In this document: in pieces, positions 23,059 to 34,740 of the stretch | Numbering within the stretch: position 1 is the first letter of the stretch | Layout: the number at the start of each line of letters is the position of its first letter | NCBI GenBank assembly: GCA_900660155.1 | Contig: CABFPE010000039.1 | Location: 1,780,520-1,844,519, forward strand | DNA: 64,000 bases | From: Hofstenia miamia | Lineage: Eukaryota > Xenacoelomorpha > Acoela > Hofsteniidae | Direction: 5' to 3' | Notes under the pieces: generated by a model | The model's input: the letters and a program-made list of their open reading frames with translations, nothing else | Database searches by the model: none | What the model was told of the DNA's origin: nothing | Program-made: the position numbers and the translations under genes

Positions 23059-26000
23059 CTATTCCATTTCACGTGGATCGGATTTGGGTTCAGGCTGCAG
23101 CTTAATTAAATCATCAATTCTGAGAATAGTAATAGCAGCTTCAGTTGCAAACTTCAGTGACTTCACTTTACTCACAAGTGGTTCTACGACTCCATGTTTT
23201 TTATTGTCGACACATTTTCCATTGTAAAGATCAAGGCCAACACTAAAAATATAGAATTAACAGAAAATTGTAAATTTGAAGATAGCACATACAATAAATA
23301 CAATAAATAGTGGGTATCAGGGTAGCAAACAGAGCAAAATATTAGGATATACATATACATGCCTATGCAGTAATGCTATACAAAAGTGTAATGCTACAAA
23401 AATAATAGTGTCGTTCGTGTCTTTTGCAGAGAATGAAACGTCACAAAATAACTATTGGGAAATCATTTATCTTGACATGTAATGGTGAATACAGTATTAA
23501 TGAAATTGTTGTTAAAAATGTTTCAATACATTTCCTATTTAAGCATGACATCTAAGTTTGAGCATACCTCCAATGCAAAGAAGCAAATAATATTTTGGGG
23601 TGTTCAAATAATCATCACGTTCAGTTGGAAACCTACAGCCACTTTTAATTCAAATCTCACTACAGGAAAGCATTAAGACATTCAATACTGTTCATCTAAT
23701 CATAAACCTATGTTCAAACATATTGGCCAAAACACTTAGTGTTAATTAACAGTGATACTTGATTTTTGAAGTTATTCAATTAATGATTTGATGTAAAATC
23801 CACTAGGATTTAAGTAAAAAATTGATTAATTGTTATAACTCAAGTATTATGGAAGATACATAGTTAAACTGATAGAGTTCATAGATATACATATGTTCTA
23901 TAAGTGTGACACATTTGATGACTTGGATTAATTTTTTGAAGATAATTTTTTACACTTCATACCAAGATATATTGTAAGAAGTTGTGGCCAAAATGGACAG
24001 TTGTAAAAAAGAAACTTCTTAGGTTTCCCTACCTTGGCATTCTAGGCTTTGACAAAATAAGAGAAATTTATTTAAATTTGATAAACTTCAATTTCAAAGA
24101 AGAGAGAAAGCAATAAGTTTTACTCTTCTTTGGTTTCACAAATGATTCTTAATCAGAATTTATAGCACATTGCTTATCTGTAATCAGAACATCTGGTCAC
24201 CGATTTCTGCGCCCATAAATGCAATGTGGTGGCACTATCATTAAATGTACAAAGAGTTTCAAAAACTACTAGTTTAATCATTTATGCTCCACAATTTTTA
24301 ACTCTTGAGCAACCATCCCAAAATCACTTTCTTAAAGCTTTTATATATGTTTGCTTGCGCCCATCAACATATCCGTCACACTATTATACCCGAATCCAAG
24401 ATGCCCCACTTACCTCTGGTAAGCCAAGCTTATGCAGATAGTGTTTATTTACACCAGGAGTTATCTTTTGACGGACACAAATGATGATTCGGTTCATCAT
24501 CAGTTGACACTATGTGATAGAGTGCTTAAGCACATTGCACTTCTATTAGACTTCCAGCATTACTTCTAATAGCTTTGCAAATTGTCTATTATGGAATCAG
24601 TAAGTGCATTTTTGCCTCCAATAACATTTTCATCACAATCTTGTATTCACGTTTCAGTTTTCACAACATACTCCCGATTCCTTTGAATGTGACCTACATA
24701 TTCTTTTTTCACAGCAATTCCAAACTCTTTACATGACTTAGAGTTGATGACATTTGTATAAGTTTTACTTTCACAATCTCTATTATCAATATAGTATTGT
24801 AGATTTTTTAGAAAACTAAAAACCTCAATACTCACTATTTATAATTGTGTTTATCAGCCTGTGTTTGAGCAGCATTGTGAAAAGCGCGCAATTTTGCAAC
24901 TAAATCAGACGAATCCTGGGCAGCATTGACAGCTAAGGTTTTAGGTATGACTAAAAGAGAATGTGCGAATTCGGCTACAGCTAATTGTTCACGTGAAGAC
25001 TAAATATACATAAACAAATATGCTGACATTGAATGTTTAATCACTTACAATTGAAGAAGCTAAATTTTCTAAATAAATGGAAAGTGCGGTCTCTACAGCC
25101 CCACCACCAGGAACCAATGCCTTGCTTTCAATCACTCTTTTAATTATGCTCAAAGCATCGTGGATTGATCTCTCCATTTCATCACACATGAAGTCATTGG
25201 CGCCTCGTAAAACTATTGAAGCAGCACTTCGAGCTTTTGGCCTACAAACATTTATTAGAAAAATCATGTTATTGTCTTGTCAATCGATATTAATATTGCA
25301 AGAAAATAATATCTAGAATAAAGTCGATACTGAAAACAAAGAGGTTTACACCAGAGTGTATTGAAAATTTTTCAAAACTAGAATCATTATAAATCACGAA
25401 TATTTTAAGAATTTTCAAGTTAATAAAAATAATGATAGCTAGACACTAGATTTACCCCTTGATAAAAATGAGTTCATCGTCACAAATTCTTTCTTGGACA
25501 ACTTCTTCAGCTTCACCTAACGACGAGGTATCGAAACTTTCTTCACCCTCAAGATTGGCAAGGGTGACCACCAAAGTAGCTAAATACAACAATTCTAATA
25601 TATTAGTTGTAGTTTAAATCAAACAATTTCAATTCGGCTATTTCAAGTAACTTCAAGCGATTACCAATACAAATTTTGTTATAAGGATATTACAAATTTG
25701 TTTCATTTTCTCAATGAAAATTGCAATGATATCTCTTGCATGCCAGAAATAGTTTGGGTTACTTATGAAAAGTACCTTATGAGATTGAAAAAAGAGTGCA
25801 ATAAAATTCTGATTATAGTAGTTCTCAATATGTGAAATATAAGTAGGGCTGTAAATGATCATTGATATAGCAACATTTTCCAGCGAGTATCATTGATCTG
25901 ATTCAGGAAACATTATAACAACGCGAAGAGAATCACTGAACACAATCTTTTCGAGAACTATTGTTTATGCACAGCTGCAGTAAATAAAAGTTTATATGTG

Positions 26001-29000
26001 TTTTCATTTTTTTCGATAATTCTTTGAAAATTTTTTTTAGCTGTGATTGTCGGTCAAGATAATACATGACGTAGTAGATTATAACAGATTGATAATTGAT
26101 TGACGCGAGAAATTTGAGTTTCGAACAGCCCTAATAATATGTGGTGCTTAAGTGCTATAAAATACTCAAAATGGGTTCTCAAAATTAAAAATTAGGTAGT
26201 AACGAAACTATATTTAGATATTACAGTATGAAAATAAGTTTTTCCATCGACGTCTCAAGCAAATTGTGACGTTTGTTTGTAAGGATTGCGTTTTAAGAGC
26301 TAAAGCTATACTCAACGTCACAAACAACCATTGGGGCTTCCTTGACGGAAGCAAAGTCCGTGGAAGACCATTCAGAAGCTCGATATTCTGCCGGAATTGT
26401 TGACGGAATTTAAAATGACGAAAAGTTGCTTAAAATGGGAATAAGCAGGTGATATTAAAAAGTAGTGGTTTTAGGTGGTCTTAGTTTTTTAGGTGCTCAA
26501 ATTATAATCCGGTCTCTGATAATAACATATCCGTCCCAATTTGTTTAATGTCATAGAAAATTTCGTAAAACTAAAGTCTGTTGTTTGACAGCTGCTAAAT
26601 CAAGACAAAAAATGGAAAGTTTGCTTTCTAATATATTTCATTCTAATGACAACTATTCTTACCCATTGTTTATAATTGTGCAATACTTTTACTATGCATT
26701 TTATGGTATATTAATTTCATGTCATAGCTTTTGTGCATTGTTTTGACATCTATGTTCTTTATAGAAAAATCTACATTTCCATCAAAGAAATTCATGGATA
26801 TTGCTGCTTTGAAAGTTATTATTCAGTTGCAATATTAATAAATGTCATTTTGTTATCGTGAGAGTTCAACATTATTTTTTAACGGCTAACATTATTTGTG
26901 GACCAAAAATTTGTAAAAATAAAGTTTTTTTCCAATTTATCATAAATTACAAAACTTGAAGTAAAATTGTTGGAATAAATAGATATATTATACACAGAAC
27001 AAACTGAATATCTTTCATAAGCATGCATAAATTAAGCGAAATTCTTGCAAAATTGGAAATTATATTGCACACTCCCTTTCAAATAGGTTTACTGATTCTT
27101 GCAAAACACAAAGTACTTATACAGACAAATTATGCTGATTCTACATATAGTTGTTTTTTAGGGTAACCGAGTACTTAAAACAATAAAATTGAAATTAACA
27201 CTTAATTAAAATTGCTGATTATTAAAATGGTGGTATGCAGTCATATTTTCACAAAATATACAAGTGGCAATGATCTAACATTATGTAAAAAATTTTGGTT
27301 GTCATTATTATTTTGAATTAGAAGATTCCAAAAATTCCTACATGTTATTAACTTCCGCGTCGTTATGGACACACTGGGAGACAAACGTTTCAAATTGTAC
27401 TTAAGAATTAGATTTTCACCGGGAGCACCCTGCAGTGCAATCTACAAGAATTCATCTACATTATATTCGGCAAGGGGCAACATTTCACTAAAAATGATAA
27501 ACGTTTAGAATTATTCCTTTCTGATGCATAAAGTAAATGCTTCGAAATCCTTATATACAACCTTTCTGTGTGAAATGACAAATTTGAAAATTACATTCTA
27601 AATAATGCCAACAATGAAAAAAAACATTAGTAGTTGCAAAGGTTACCTCCAGTGGCTTTGGTAATCCGCTTGAGATCACTTTTTTTACAACGCCTAACGC
27701 CCATTGCCCCCTTTTCTATAAAATACTTGAGACAAATATCGTCGATACCGCCAGTTGTTAAAATGACATTTGCACCAGTTTTCAAAATTTTATCAATTCG
27801 TTCTTTTGTAATGTTGAGTTCTCTAAAAATAAATTTACATTGAATTGGCTTAACGGTGCTTACCTTTCTCTAATTTTTTCTAATTGGTCTGCACTCTCCG
27901 AAACAACTTGCACTCCCAATTTCATTTTGACCTTTTGCAAACTGAAATCCAAACAGGCTATTTTTGCGTTCAATATTTTTTTCGGCATTACTAAATATCG
28001 ATGTTTAAAAAATTTATGAATAGAAGCATACATTGAGAAGCAACAGTGCAATTCAAAGCATAGCCGGCAACTAAAATGGATTCTTTAGCACTCTTCCCAT
28101 GAGCCTTTAAAACATTAACAGCATTGATAGGAACACGTGACATTCCTTTAGGATCAGTATATTGTACAGCTTGGGCAGCTTGAACAGTTAACTGCGAAAA
28201 AAATTCAGCATCTACACCTATAATTTTAGAAGACATAGATGTCTTCGCCGCATTGATTAAAAGTTCTTGATTGTATTCATCAGATCCAATAGTTAAATGT
28301 TCTTTAACGTACTTCACTGCTTCTCTAAATTACATGTCTTTTATGCATTCGCAAAATAATAATTAAAATACCCTAATCCCATTGCATACTACTTTTATCA
28401 AACTACACATTACAAATGTAGAACTTTAATATACTTACGTGGTGCAAAAACAATTTAATGATTTATAAAATGGATAAATAATGAGTCAAGAATCAGTCGT
28501 AATCTACTAAATAATAATTGGGTGAAAATTACGACTGAAAGATATAAAATATAAAAGTAAGGTTTTACTTGCACGCCAAACGATAGCCGCTTATGATCGA
28601 AGTTGGATGGATCCTTTGTTTCACCAACTCCTCTGCATTTTTGAGCAATTCAGCAGCAATAATAACCTAAATTTTAATGAAAAACTAAAAAAGAATAACC
28701 ACAACAAATTGATCGAAATGATGCTTCTATAACACAATTAGTGGAAACCACACAAAAAATTCCTAAGCTTTATTTGGTAGGAATGGCGGGAACATCTTAA
28801 ATTTATAATCTTATATTTTCAACTACGTCTACCATCATAATGCAACTAATTGTTGAGAAGAGTGTTTATATTTTTAAACAAAAATACGCAAAGATATCTC
28901 CAACCAAAGTTGAAAGAGAATTTGATACTAAATTCATCAAAGGCATAAACATTGAGGCAGCTAAGAATATGTTATATTTTATATAAAAATAAATTTAACA

Positions 29001-29673
29001 ATCAAGTATTTTAAAATAAACTATATCCAAAAGAAAGTGCGAGTAATTGAAACTTAAAATACGACTGATTTAAAAAAGCACACATTTACATCAGTACTAT
29101 TAATTATTTCTTGGAATATGAACACACAATTAAATAAAAGTGAACGCATATTGAATTGTTACTAGATAGAATAGAAGTTACTTGATTTATAGAAATACTT
29201 TAAATTCCGCAATAAATCAGAAGTCAGAGATCAAAAAGAATAACAGTACTTGTAGCAGGAAGGTTTTTTACCCGAAACAGCTAGCATGTTTGACAGCGCT
29301 GCACAATTAAACAGAGCTTAGAATTCAATCAACTGCATTTCTAGATAAAATTGAAACAAATATTAATATATAGCTAAGTAAAATTTAAGCAAATATTTGA
29401 TTAAAAATTAATTTACCACTGAGGTTGTTCCATCGCCTACTTCCTCATCCTGTAATTGGGACAGTTCTACCAAAATTTTTGCAGATGGATGTTCGACATT
29501 TAATAACTTTAAAATAGTTGCACCATCATTGGTTATTGTTATGTCCTAAAAAAATCATAAAAAACTGAATAGATTTATCACACTTACGCCTACGTCGTCC
29601 ACTAACATTTTGTCCAGACCAACAGGTCCTAGTGAACTCTTTACTATGTTTGAAATAGATTGCGCAGCCAAGA
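23059..29673 (-). CDS. TCP1: T-complex protein 1 subunit alpha (CCT1/TCP1), ten exons, N-terminal exon not found
   Basis: Subunit of the cytosolic TRiC/CCT chaperonin, which folds actin, tubulin and other clients by ATP hydrolysis. Exons, in gene order: 29673-29588, 29545-29417, 28666-28569, 28324-28032, 27990-27864, 27822-27647, 25579-25456, 25241-25049, 24999-24836, 23242-23059. All junctions have GT/AG and compatible phases and give 524 residues aligning to human TCP1 from about residue 22. Key motifs: [29 protein letters not shown] (nucleotide site), [41 protein letters not shown] and VPGGGAVE. The stop follows KSDPREME. Intron sizes are bimodal: 41-49 bases four times, 0.2-2.1 kb otherwise. 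The first exon (about 21 residues) should lie above 29673 but was not recognised. No defect is seen, so the gene is probably functional. Confidence 0.95.
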
Positions 29674-31302
29674 CTAAATATATGAACACTTAATTTTAAG
29701 ATATACATATAAACTTCATTCTTTTGACCTATATTGATTTGCTCGCGAAACAAAATATTTTAAATCCGATGCCACTTTGTATTGCAGTTTATTGTTTATT
29801 ATGTCATCTATTCTTTCGAAATGTTAATGAAGTGTATTTCTGAAGCATAGTGTTACATATTTCTCATCACAGCAATTTTGGGAACTTTTTCTCACTACTA
29901 GCATAAAGTGGAGATTTTCATTGTATGGTGACCACATGTCATTTGTTTTTTAAAGAGGGTTATAACCCATGATTGATACTGCTACAAGTAAGCGTGATTT
30001 AATAAAAACGTAGCTTCACCTAGTCTTTTCATGACAAGAATTGATGACACAATCTATTCCCATTTGGAATAACTGCTTGTTAAATTGCTTGAAAATCTTT
30101 TTTTTCAACTTGGACATTATTCCTGGCGTTCGTTAAGTTTTTCAAAATTTGCTTAGAAAATACTGCAAACCGTATCAAATTTTATCGCATTTGAGTAATG
30201 ACATTAAATTCACCAGGGGAATCATAACCATGAAAGAGACAATGTCACCAATTGAGGCTATGTGAAAAATTTTGTAAGAAAATCTAAAAATTTCATGTTA
30301 AGCAAATCAGGTTATGCTTGAATAGTCTCCAGAAAAATTAAATGGTCTTGGTTTTTAGAAAATTGATTGAAAAAAATACCAAGATATTTTAAAAAATCGT
30401 TCTTGTCAAGGCAATGCAACACATGATTTTGGATTTGCTACACTAAATACAAATCTACTATGTTAACTGGTTAGCAATGGGCTTCCCGAGTTAAATATCT
30501 GGATGCATAAATAAGTTAATTTCGATAATTTGTTAGTATAACGAATTGACAAATTTTATTAAAAGAGTTTAATGCCATTTAAGTTATATTTGGTTAAGTT
30601 GGCAATGGCCTCTACTTCAATTTTCAAAGAAATGATTGAGATAAGCAAATGGCACATAACGTGTTCCTCTCCAATCAAAATACAACACCGGACATCATAA
30701 GACATTATTTCTTACACTTCTTCAACAATCTCCTATTCATCATTCGCATCTTTTCAAGGGTCTCAGACCAGAAATATTTTCATTCGCACAAAACAGCATT
30801 TTTTCTGATAAAATTTGACAGCATTTGAATTGGTTAATCGCATGACGTTGACTGTTGCATCTATTTCTCCAAAATATTCTGGTTTTCTAATCGTTTGCTA
30901 ATACAACAAGTCCTAAAAGCAAGTTTCTAGAAAGACTATTTCTTTGATTTTCTAAGTCACTTGATGAGGTTAATCAAAATCTAGCCAATCTTTTCAATAA
31001 TATTAATTAACAGATTATTTTCTTTTTGAAATTTAAAATATCAGCTGTTTCTTAAATTGATTTCTGTTAAACTAATATTTACAGTTAAAATAACACTATA
31101 CGGTCAAAATCGCCCTCGAAAGTAATAATGGGCAAGCATATTTTCATTAAGACCTGTTCATTTGATAAAATTGTTTTATTTTACAATATATGCCTATTTT
31201 CACTCAAATAAGGCCAAAATTTGCAAACGATTAAAAGTATGAAAAACGCAATTCTTCTAAATTTTTATGGTCAGGCTATGATTCTAGAAATATCAATCAA
31301 TT
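29674..31302. other. 5' flank of CCT1 and intergenic DNA
   Basis: Should hold the missing first CCT1 exon and its promoter. I searched the minus strand for a short exon ending in a phase-1 donor and encoding TGE..R.QN and found none convincing. No mobile element boundary recognised. Confidence 0.4.
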
Positions 31303-31306
31303 TTAA

Positions 31307-31632
31307 GGATATCGGCGGGTCAGTAATGAGTAAAATATCGAGGTAAATTTTGCCAAAAAAAAATTTGAGTTACGGGTCAATTCTACTGGAAAAATATTTC
31401 AGGAAGCCATTTTCGTAGCCTATTTTGTTCGAAAATGGGTCTGAATAGGTAGAAAATGCATTTGAAGGGGGTAGGGGTACCCCCCCAAAACGGACTTGGT
31501 GGCGTGAAAACTCTATAAATCCCTAACTTCAAGTCCTTTTACTGCCTGGTTACCATTGTCGTACTATGTCATATCGGGTATCATTGTAACGGTTGAAATG
31601 TGCCCGATCTTACTAAAATTCTTTCTTTTTTG
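31307..31632 (+). mobile_element. Kolobok element, 5' end copy
   Basis: Starts directly after TTAA (31303-31306) with GGATATCGGCGGGTCAG, as does the copy at 33278. From 31485 to 31632 it matches 33308-33452 with about two differences in 150 bases. It departs abruptly after a T-run at 31632. Because two single-N gaps lie just downstream, this may be a truncated copy or a mis-joined contig. Confidence 0.7.
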
Positions 31633-31704
31633 TCCGTGAAAAGCCCGCGAAACCTTTGGCCTAGTTTTATCATGACCTTTTTGATAGTGTTTTGTCTCTT
31701 ATTG

Positions 31705-31830
31705 AAGCTGATTGGCTAAGTCCGTGCCCTAGGAAACGCTGATTGGCTAATGATTCTATCACGCCACTTTGACAATTCAAAGACTCGGCCGGTGCGTGAT
31801 CAGCACTGCTCGCCTAGCAATTTGATTGGC
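31705..31830 (+). promoter_or_regulatory. Three reversed CCAAT boxes
   Basis: ATTGG (CCAAT on the minus strand) occurs at 31711, 31742 and 31825. The first two sit in the repeated context GCTGATTGGCTAA 31 bases apart. Multiple NF-Y sites about 60-175 bases before an ATG suggest a TATA-less housekeeping promoter. NF-Y binding is inferred. Confidence 0.5.
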
Positions 31831-31885
31831 CGTCAGTCCTTGAGTGATAACTTATCTGTTTTTTTACTTAATATTTTCAGTCGAC

Positions 31886-31950
31886 ATGGGTGCCAAAAAG
31901 AAAGCTTCAAAGAAAGAATCATCAGTCACTGGTGTCACAAAGAAATCAAG
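31886..31950 (+). CDS. Possible first coding exon of an unidentified gene, cut by a gap
   Basis: After an acceptor-like ATATTTTCAG (31871-31880), ATGG starts a Lys/Ser-rich reading MGAKKKASKKESSVTGVTKK that stays open up to the single-N gap at 31951. Context at the ATG is good (GACATGG). Together with the upstream CCAAT boxes it looks like a gene start. Only 21 codons are visible, so no family can be assigned. It could instead be the start of a Kolobok-encoded protein, since a Kolobok 5' end lies 250 bases upstream. Confidence 0.35.
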
Positions 31951-32099
31951 NATATATATATATATATATATACATATGTATGTATACAACAAACCAATCA
32001 GTAAATAGTTGAGCAAATGCATTGGTTTTGATAAATAAAAATATGAATAATAATTAAATTTCAGCAAAAAATCTCTAATCGTTGTACAGTAAAAATTAC

Positions 32100-32957
32100 C
32101 GTCTCCCGTAGTTGGATTTGGTTAATTTTAATACGAAAGTGTTTGTTCTGAAATTCCGAATTAACTGAGAATGTGTCACTGGCGTTAACGTTTTTGCCCT
32201 AAATACAACAACTTCAAAAAAACAAATCCTAACAAACATTAAAATATTGGAAATGTAGTTATAAAGATATATTACTAATGGTTCTTTACGAAGAACCCTT
32301 GAGTCTTTTTTTCCAACAGATAGTGACTGGAGTGTACGTGTTAATTCAGCTGAATCAATATTTGTCAATTCAAGAAGCTGACCAAATGTATAAACTTGCT
32401 GAACATTGAAAAGAAGTAGCACCAATGCCTGAAACAATGAAACTTGCAATTCTTTTGCACCCTAAAATAACTTTTAAATACGAAATAGGTACGAAAATGT
32501 ATAGACAATACTTGAAATGAAGTATAACATACAGTTTCGAATTTGGCTTTTAGGATACAGTGACCAAGTGTTGATTGCCACTGAATTCTTCTTCCATGAT
32601 GTTTTGAAAGGTAAAAATTTTTGAAGCATTCAAGGTAAGGAGACATCTAAAAAACAAAAATGAACATCATTTTGTAATATTAAAGAAAAACCATATGTCC
32701 AGTATGCTATTAGTCATAAAAAGATAACGAAAGTAAACCAAATGCAAAATTTGAAATATTCACATCTGAAGGTATATTAACGGTAAGAGGAGGATATGTA
32801 GGCCAAAATCCAACGGTTAAAATGTTAACTGTCATCTCAATGGCACCAGGAAGATCCTTAAGATCTAAGTGGGTCTTAAATGCAACCATGATATCTTTGG
32901 ACACTTCAATATCTTTAAACATTCCCTCTAGTTTACTGGTAAATTGAGCACCACATT
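32100..32957 (-). CDS. CUL4: Cullin-4, four internal exons (gene broken by assembly)
   Basis: Scaffold of CRL4 ubiquitin ligases: the C-terminal cullin homology domain binds RBX1 and the E2, and the N-terminal region binds DDB1. Exons in gene order: 32957-32764, 32646-32533, 32461-32276, 32198-32100, with introns of 117, 71 and 77 bases. They encode 197 residues of the cullin homology domain: [83 protein letters not shown] and [13 protein letters not shown]. The last block, with its preceding residues, fits CUL4 better than CUL3. The exons carrying the winged helix and neddylation lysine would lie below 32100 but are lost at the gap at 31951. The N-terminal exons above 32957 were not found; a Kolobok element begins at 33278 in that direction. 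Confidence 0.92.
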
Positions 32958-33277
32958 CTAAAAATACAATAACATTGATTTTGAAGATGGTTTTAAGAAT
33001 ATACATACATAGATATATACTAGGCCTTTCACTTGGACTAAAAATTATATCATGAATTGTTTTATCATGTTTTATAATGTAATGTATATTAAGCAAATAT
33101 TAGGCCATTTGAAAAATGTCTTTGACAGCTATAATAAATTTGATCTTTTCACTCTCAAACAATATTTCTCTAACTACAGCATGAAATCTTTATTAAAAGC
33201 CTAACTGACGACGAAAACGATCAATTGAAGATTCAGGATGCATGATTTTCTAGTGATACTTTAAAGAAATATATTAA

Positions 33278-34736
33278 GGATATCGGCGGGTCAGTAATGA
33301 GTANCCCCAAAACGGACTTGGTGGCGTGAAAACTCTATAAATCGCTAACTTCAAGTCCTTTTACTGCCTGGTTACCATTGTCGTACTATGTCATATCGGT
33401 TATCATTGTAACGGTTGAAATGTGCCCGATCTTACTAAAATTCTTTCTTTTTTGGACAAAATACCTAAACACCATTACTGCCCCGAGGGCTTGGAGTCTT
33501 GGTGTTTTTACCAACGTCTTGTGGCAAATAAGATTCCAATTCCAAAGGGAGCACATAAGGACTTCATAAAGACACCGCTGTGCCCTATGGTCATAGACGC
33601 CATCACACCAATTTTTGAGCGGATGTCATCAGAGGAGCTGCTCTCACGATGTGTGCTGCAGACGACACAAAATGCAAATGAAAGTGTCCATCACTTGATA
33701 TGGGACCGTTGCCCTAAGCATAAATTTGCTCTACGCAATAGAATAACGATTGCTGTTGCCTTAGGAGCAGCAGAATTCAATTTTGGTTCGGCAGCCTCTC
33801 GCTCTTACATACAGCATCTCAACCTACCTGTTGGTCAGGAAACTTTGAAACGCGGGAAAAAGAGGGATAGCTGTAGGTTGTATGCAGGGGAAATTGCAGT
33901 TACAACCAAAGCAAAAAAGAGGAGAATTGCTAGAGCCACTGCAACAGCGCAGCACCAGCAACAGATGAAGGAAAAGTTTGGCGTTTTTTATGACCCTGGC
34001 AATGCTAATGACTTTTAATGAATTTTTGCATTTTTTTAATGGGGGGTAGGGATGCCTTTTTAATCAATACATTGTTGAAATTTATGTTGTACTCTTGTTT
34101 AATTACTTGCACATAGTGTTGCTAAGGGTATGTTGCTAAATAGACAACTTGGAAGTACTTCTGACAAAATTTGGTAACAATCTGTCATTGATGAAACTTT
34201 ATTTGCGTTTTTCTCAAAATGGCCATTTTTACCAAATTGCTGGTACGGGGGAACTAATATCTCAAAAACTTATTGTCCGATACATGCCATATTTGCACAC
34301 AATATTCCCAGGATAACTATCTATGGAGTGACAGGGGCTTTTTTGGATATATGCATTACTTTTTTAGTTTTGTGACTTTGAATGAGGCCATACCCTAATT
34401 TTTCTGAGCCTGTAAATCCGGGTCTATTTATACCTCTCTCACTTGAAAACCAATTCAGATATCCCTAAAAGCCCATGTCACTCCAAAGATAATCCCTACA
34501 AATATGTACATGCAAAGTTTGAAAGCTCTGTGATGATTAGGTTTTTCTAAAGTAGTTCCCTAAATCGGGGCTAAAAAGTGCTTACTCAGCAATAATTTTG
34601 TTACATAATTCAGAAATAATGCAGTCAAGCTCTGTTTTTTTGGTTTATTTCCTAATATTTTACCCCACTGCTTTGAATTAAACCACAAAAATTGCTTAAA
34701 AGTTTGTATTTTGGATTTTCAGCCCCTCGGGTATCC
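33278..34736 (+). mobile_element. Kolobok-type DNA transposon (TTAA target site)
   Basis: Flanked by TTAA at 33274-33277 and 34737-34740. Termini are GGATATCGGCGGG and, read inward from the right, GGATACCCGAGGG. TTAA duplication with GG-starting inverted repeats is characteristic of Kolobok (piggyBac also uses TTAA but has different ends and protein). It carries the open frame 33422-34018. A single-N gap at 33304 hides about 150 bases, judging by the sister copy at 31334-31481. It probably sits in an intron or the 5' flank of CUL4. Confidence 0.75.
33422..34018 (+). CDS. Kolobok/Mutator-like transposase-domain protein (C-terminal portion)
   Basis: An uninterrupted 198-codon frame inside the Kolobok element. 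It shows motifs of a protein family common in invertebrate transposons: CPEGLESWCFYQR, then QTTQNANESVHHLIWDRCPK, ending in a basic tail (KKRRIARATA). The TQNANES...W..CPK stretch is a hallmark of Mutator/Kolobok-like transposase C-terminal halves. The N-terminal THAP-type zinc finger and the first catalytic residues expected in an autonomous Kolobok are absent, so this copy is probably internally deleted. The superfamily name rests mainly on the TTAA sites. Confidence 0.65.
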   Translation: MPDLTKILSFLDKIPKHHYCPEGLESWCFYQRLVANKIPIPKGAHKDFIKTPLCPMVIDAITPIFERMSSEELLSRCVLQTTQNANESVHHLIWDRCPKHKFALRNRITIAVALGAAEFNFGSAASRSYIQHLNLPVGQETLKRGKKRDSCRLYAGEIAVTTKAKKRRIARATATAQHQQQMKEKFGVFYDPGNANDF

Positions 34737-34740
34737 TTAA

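Noticed and set aside
29701-29760. Candidate CCT1 first exon reading FREQINI
   Set aside because: It would add residues not found in the family and needs a poor donor (GTCAAA). It does not give the expected TGE..R.QN.
32096-32449. Long open frame through the CUL4 exon at 32276-32461 and the next intron
   Set aside because: Only the upstream part is exonic. The correct last exon (32198-32100) is in another frame and gives the conserved FRIKINQIQ block.
3881-32957. Functional cluster of proteostasis genes (Hsp40, CCT1, CUL4)
   Set aside because: The genes are 18 kb and more apart, separated by many transposons and separately promoted. Their co-location may be chance.
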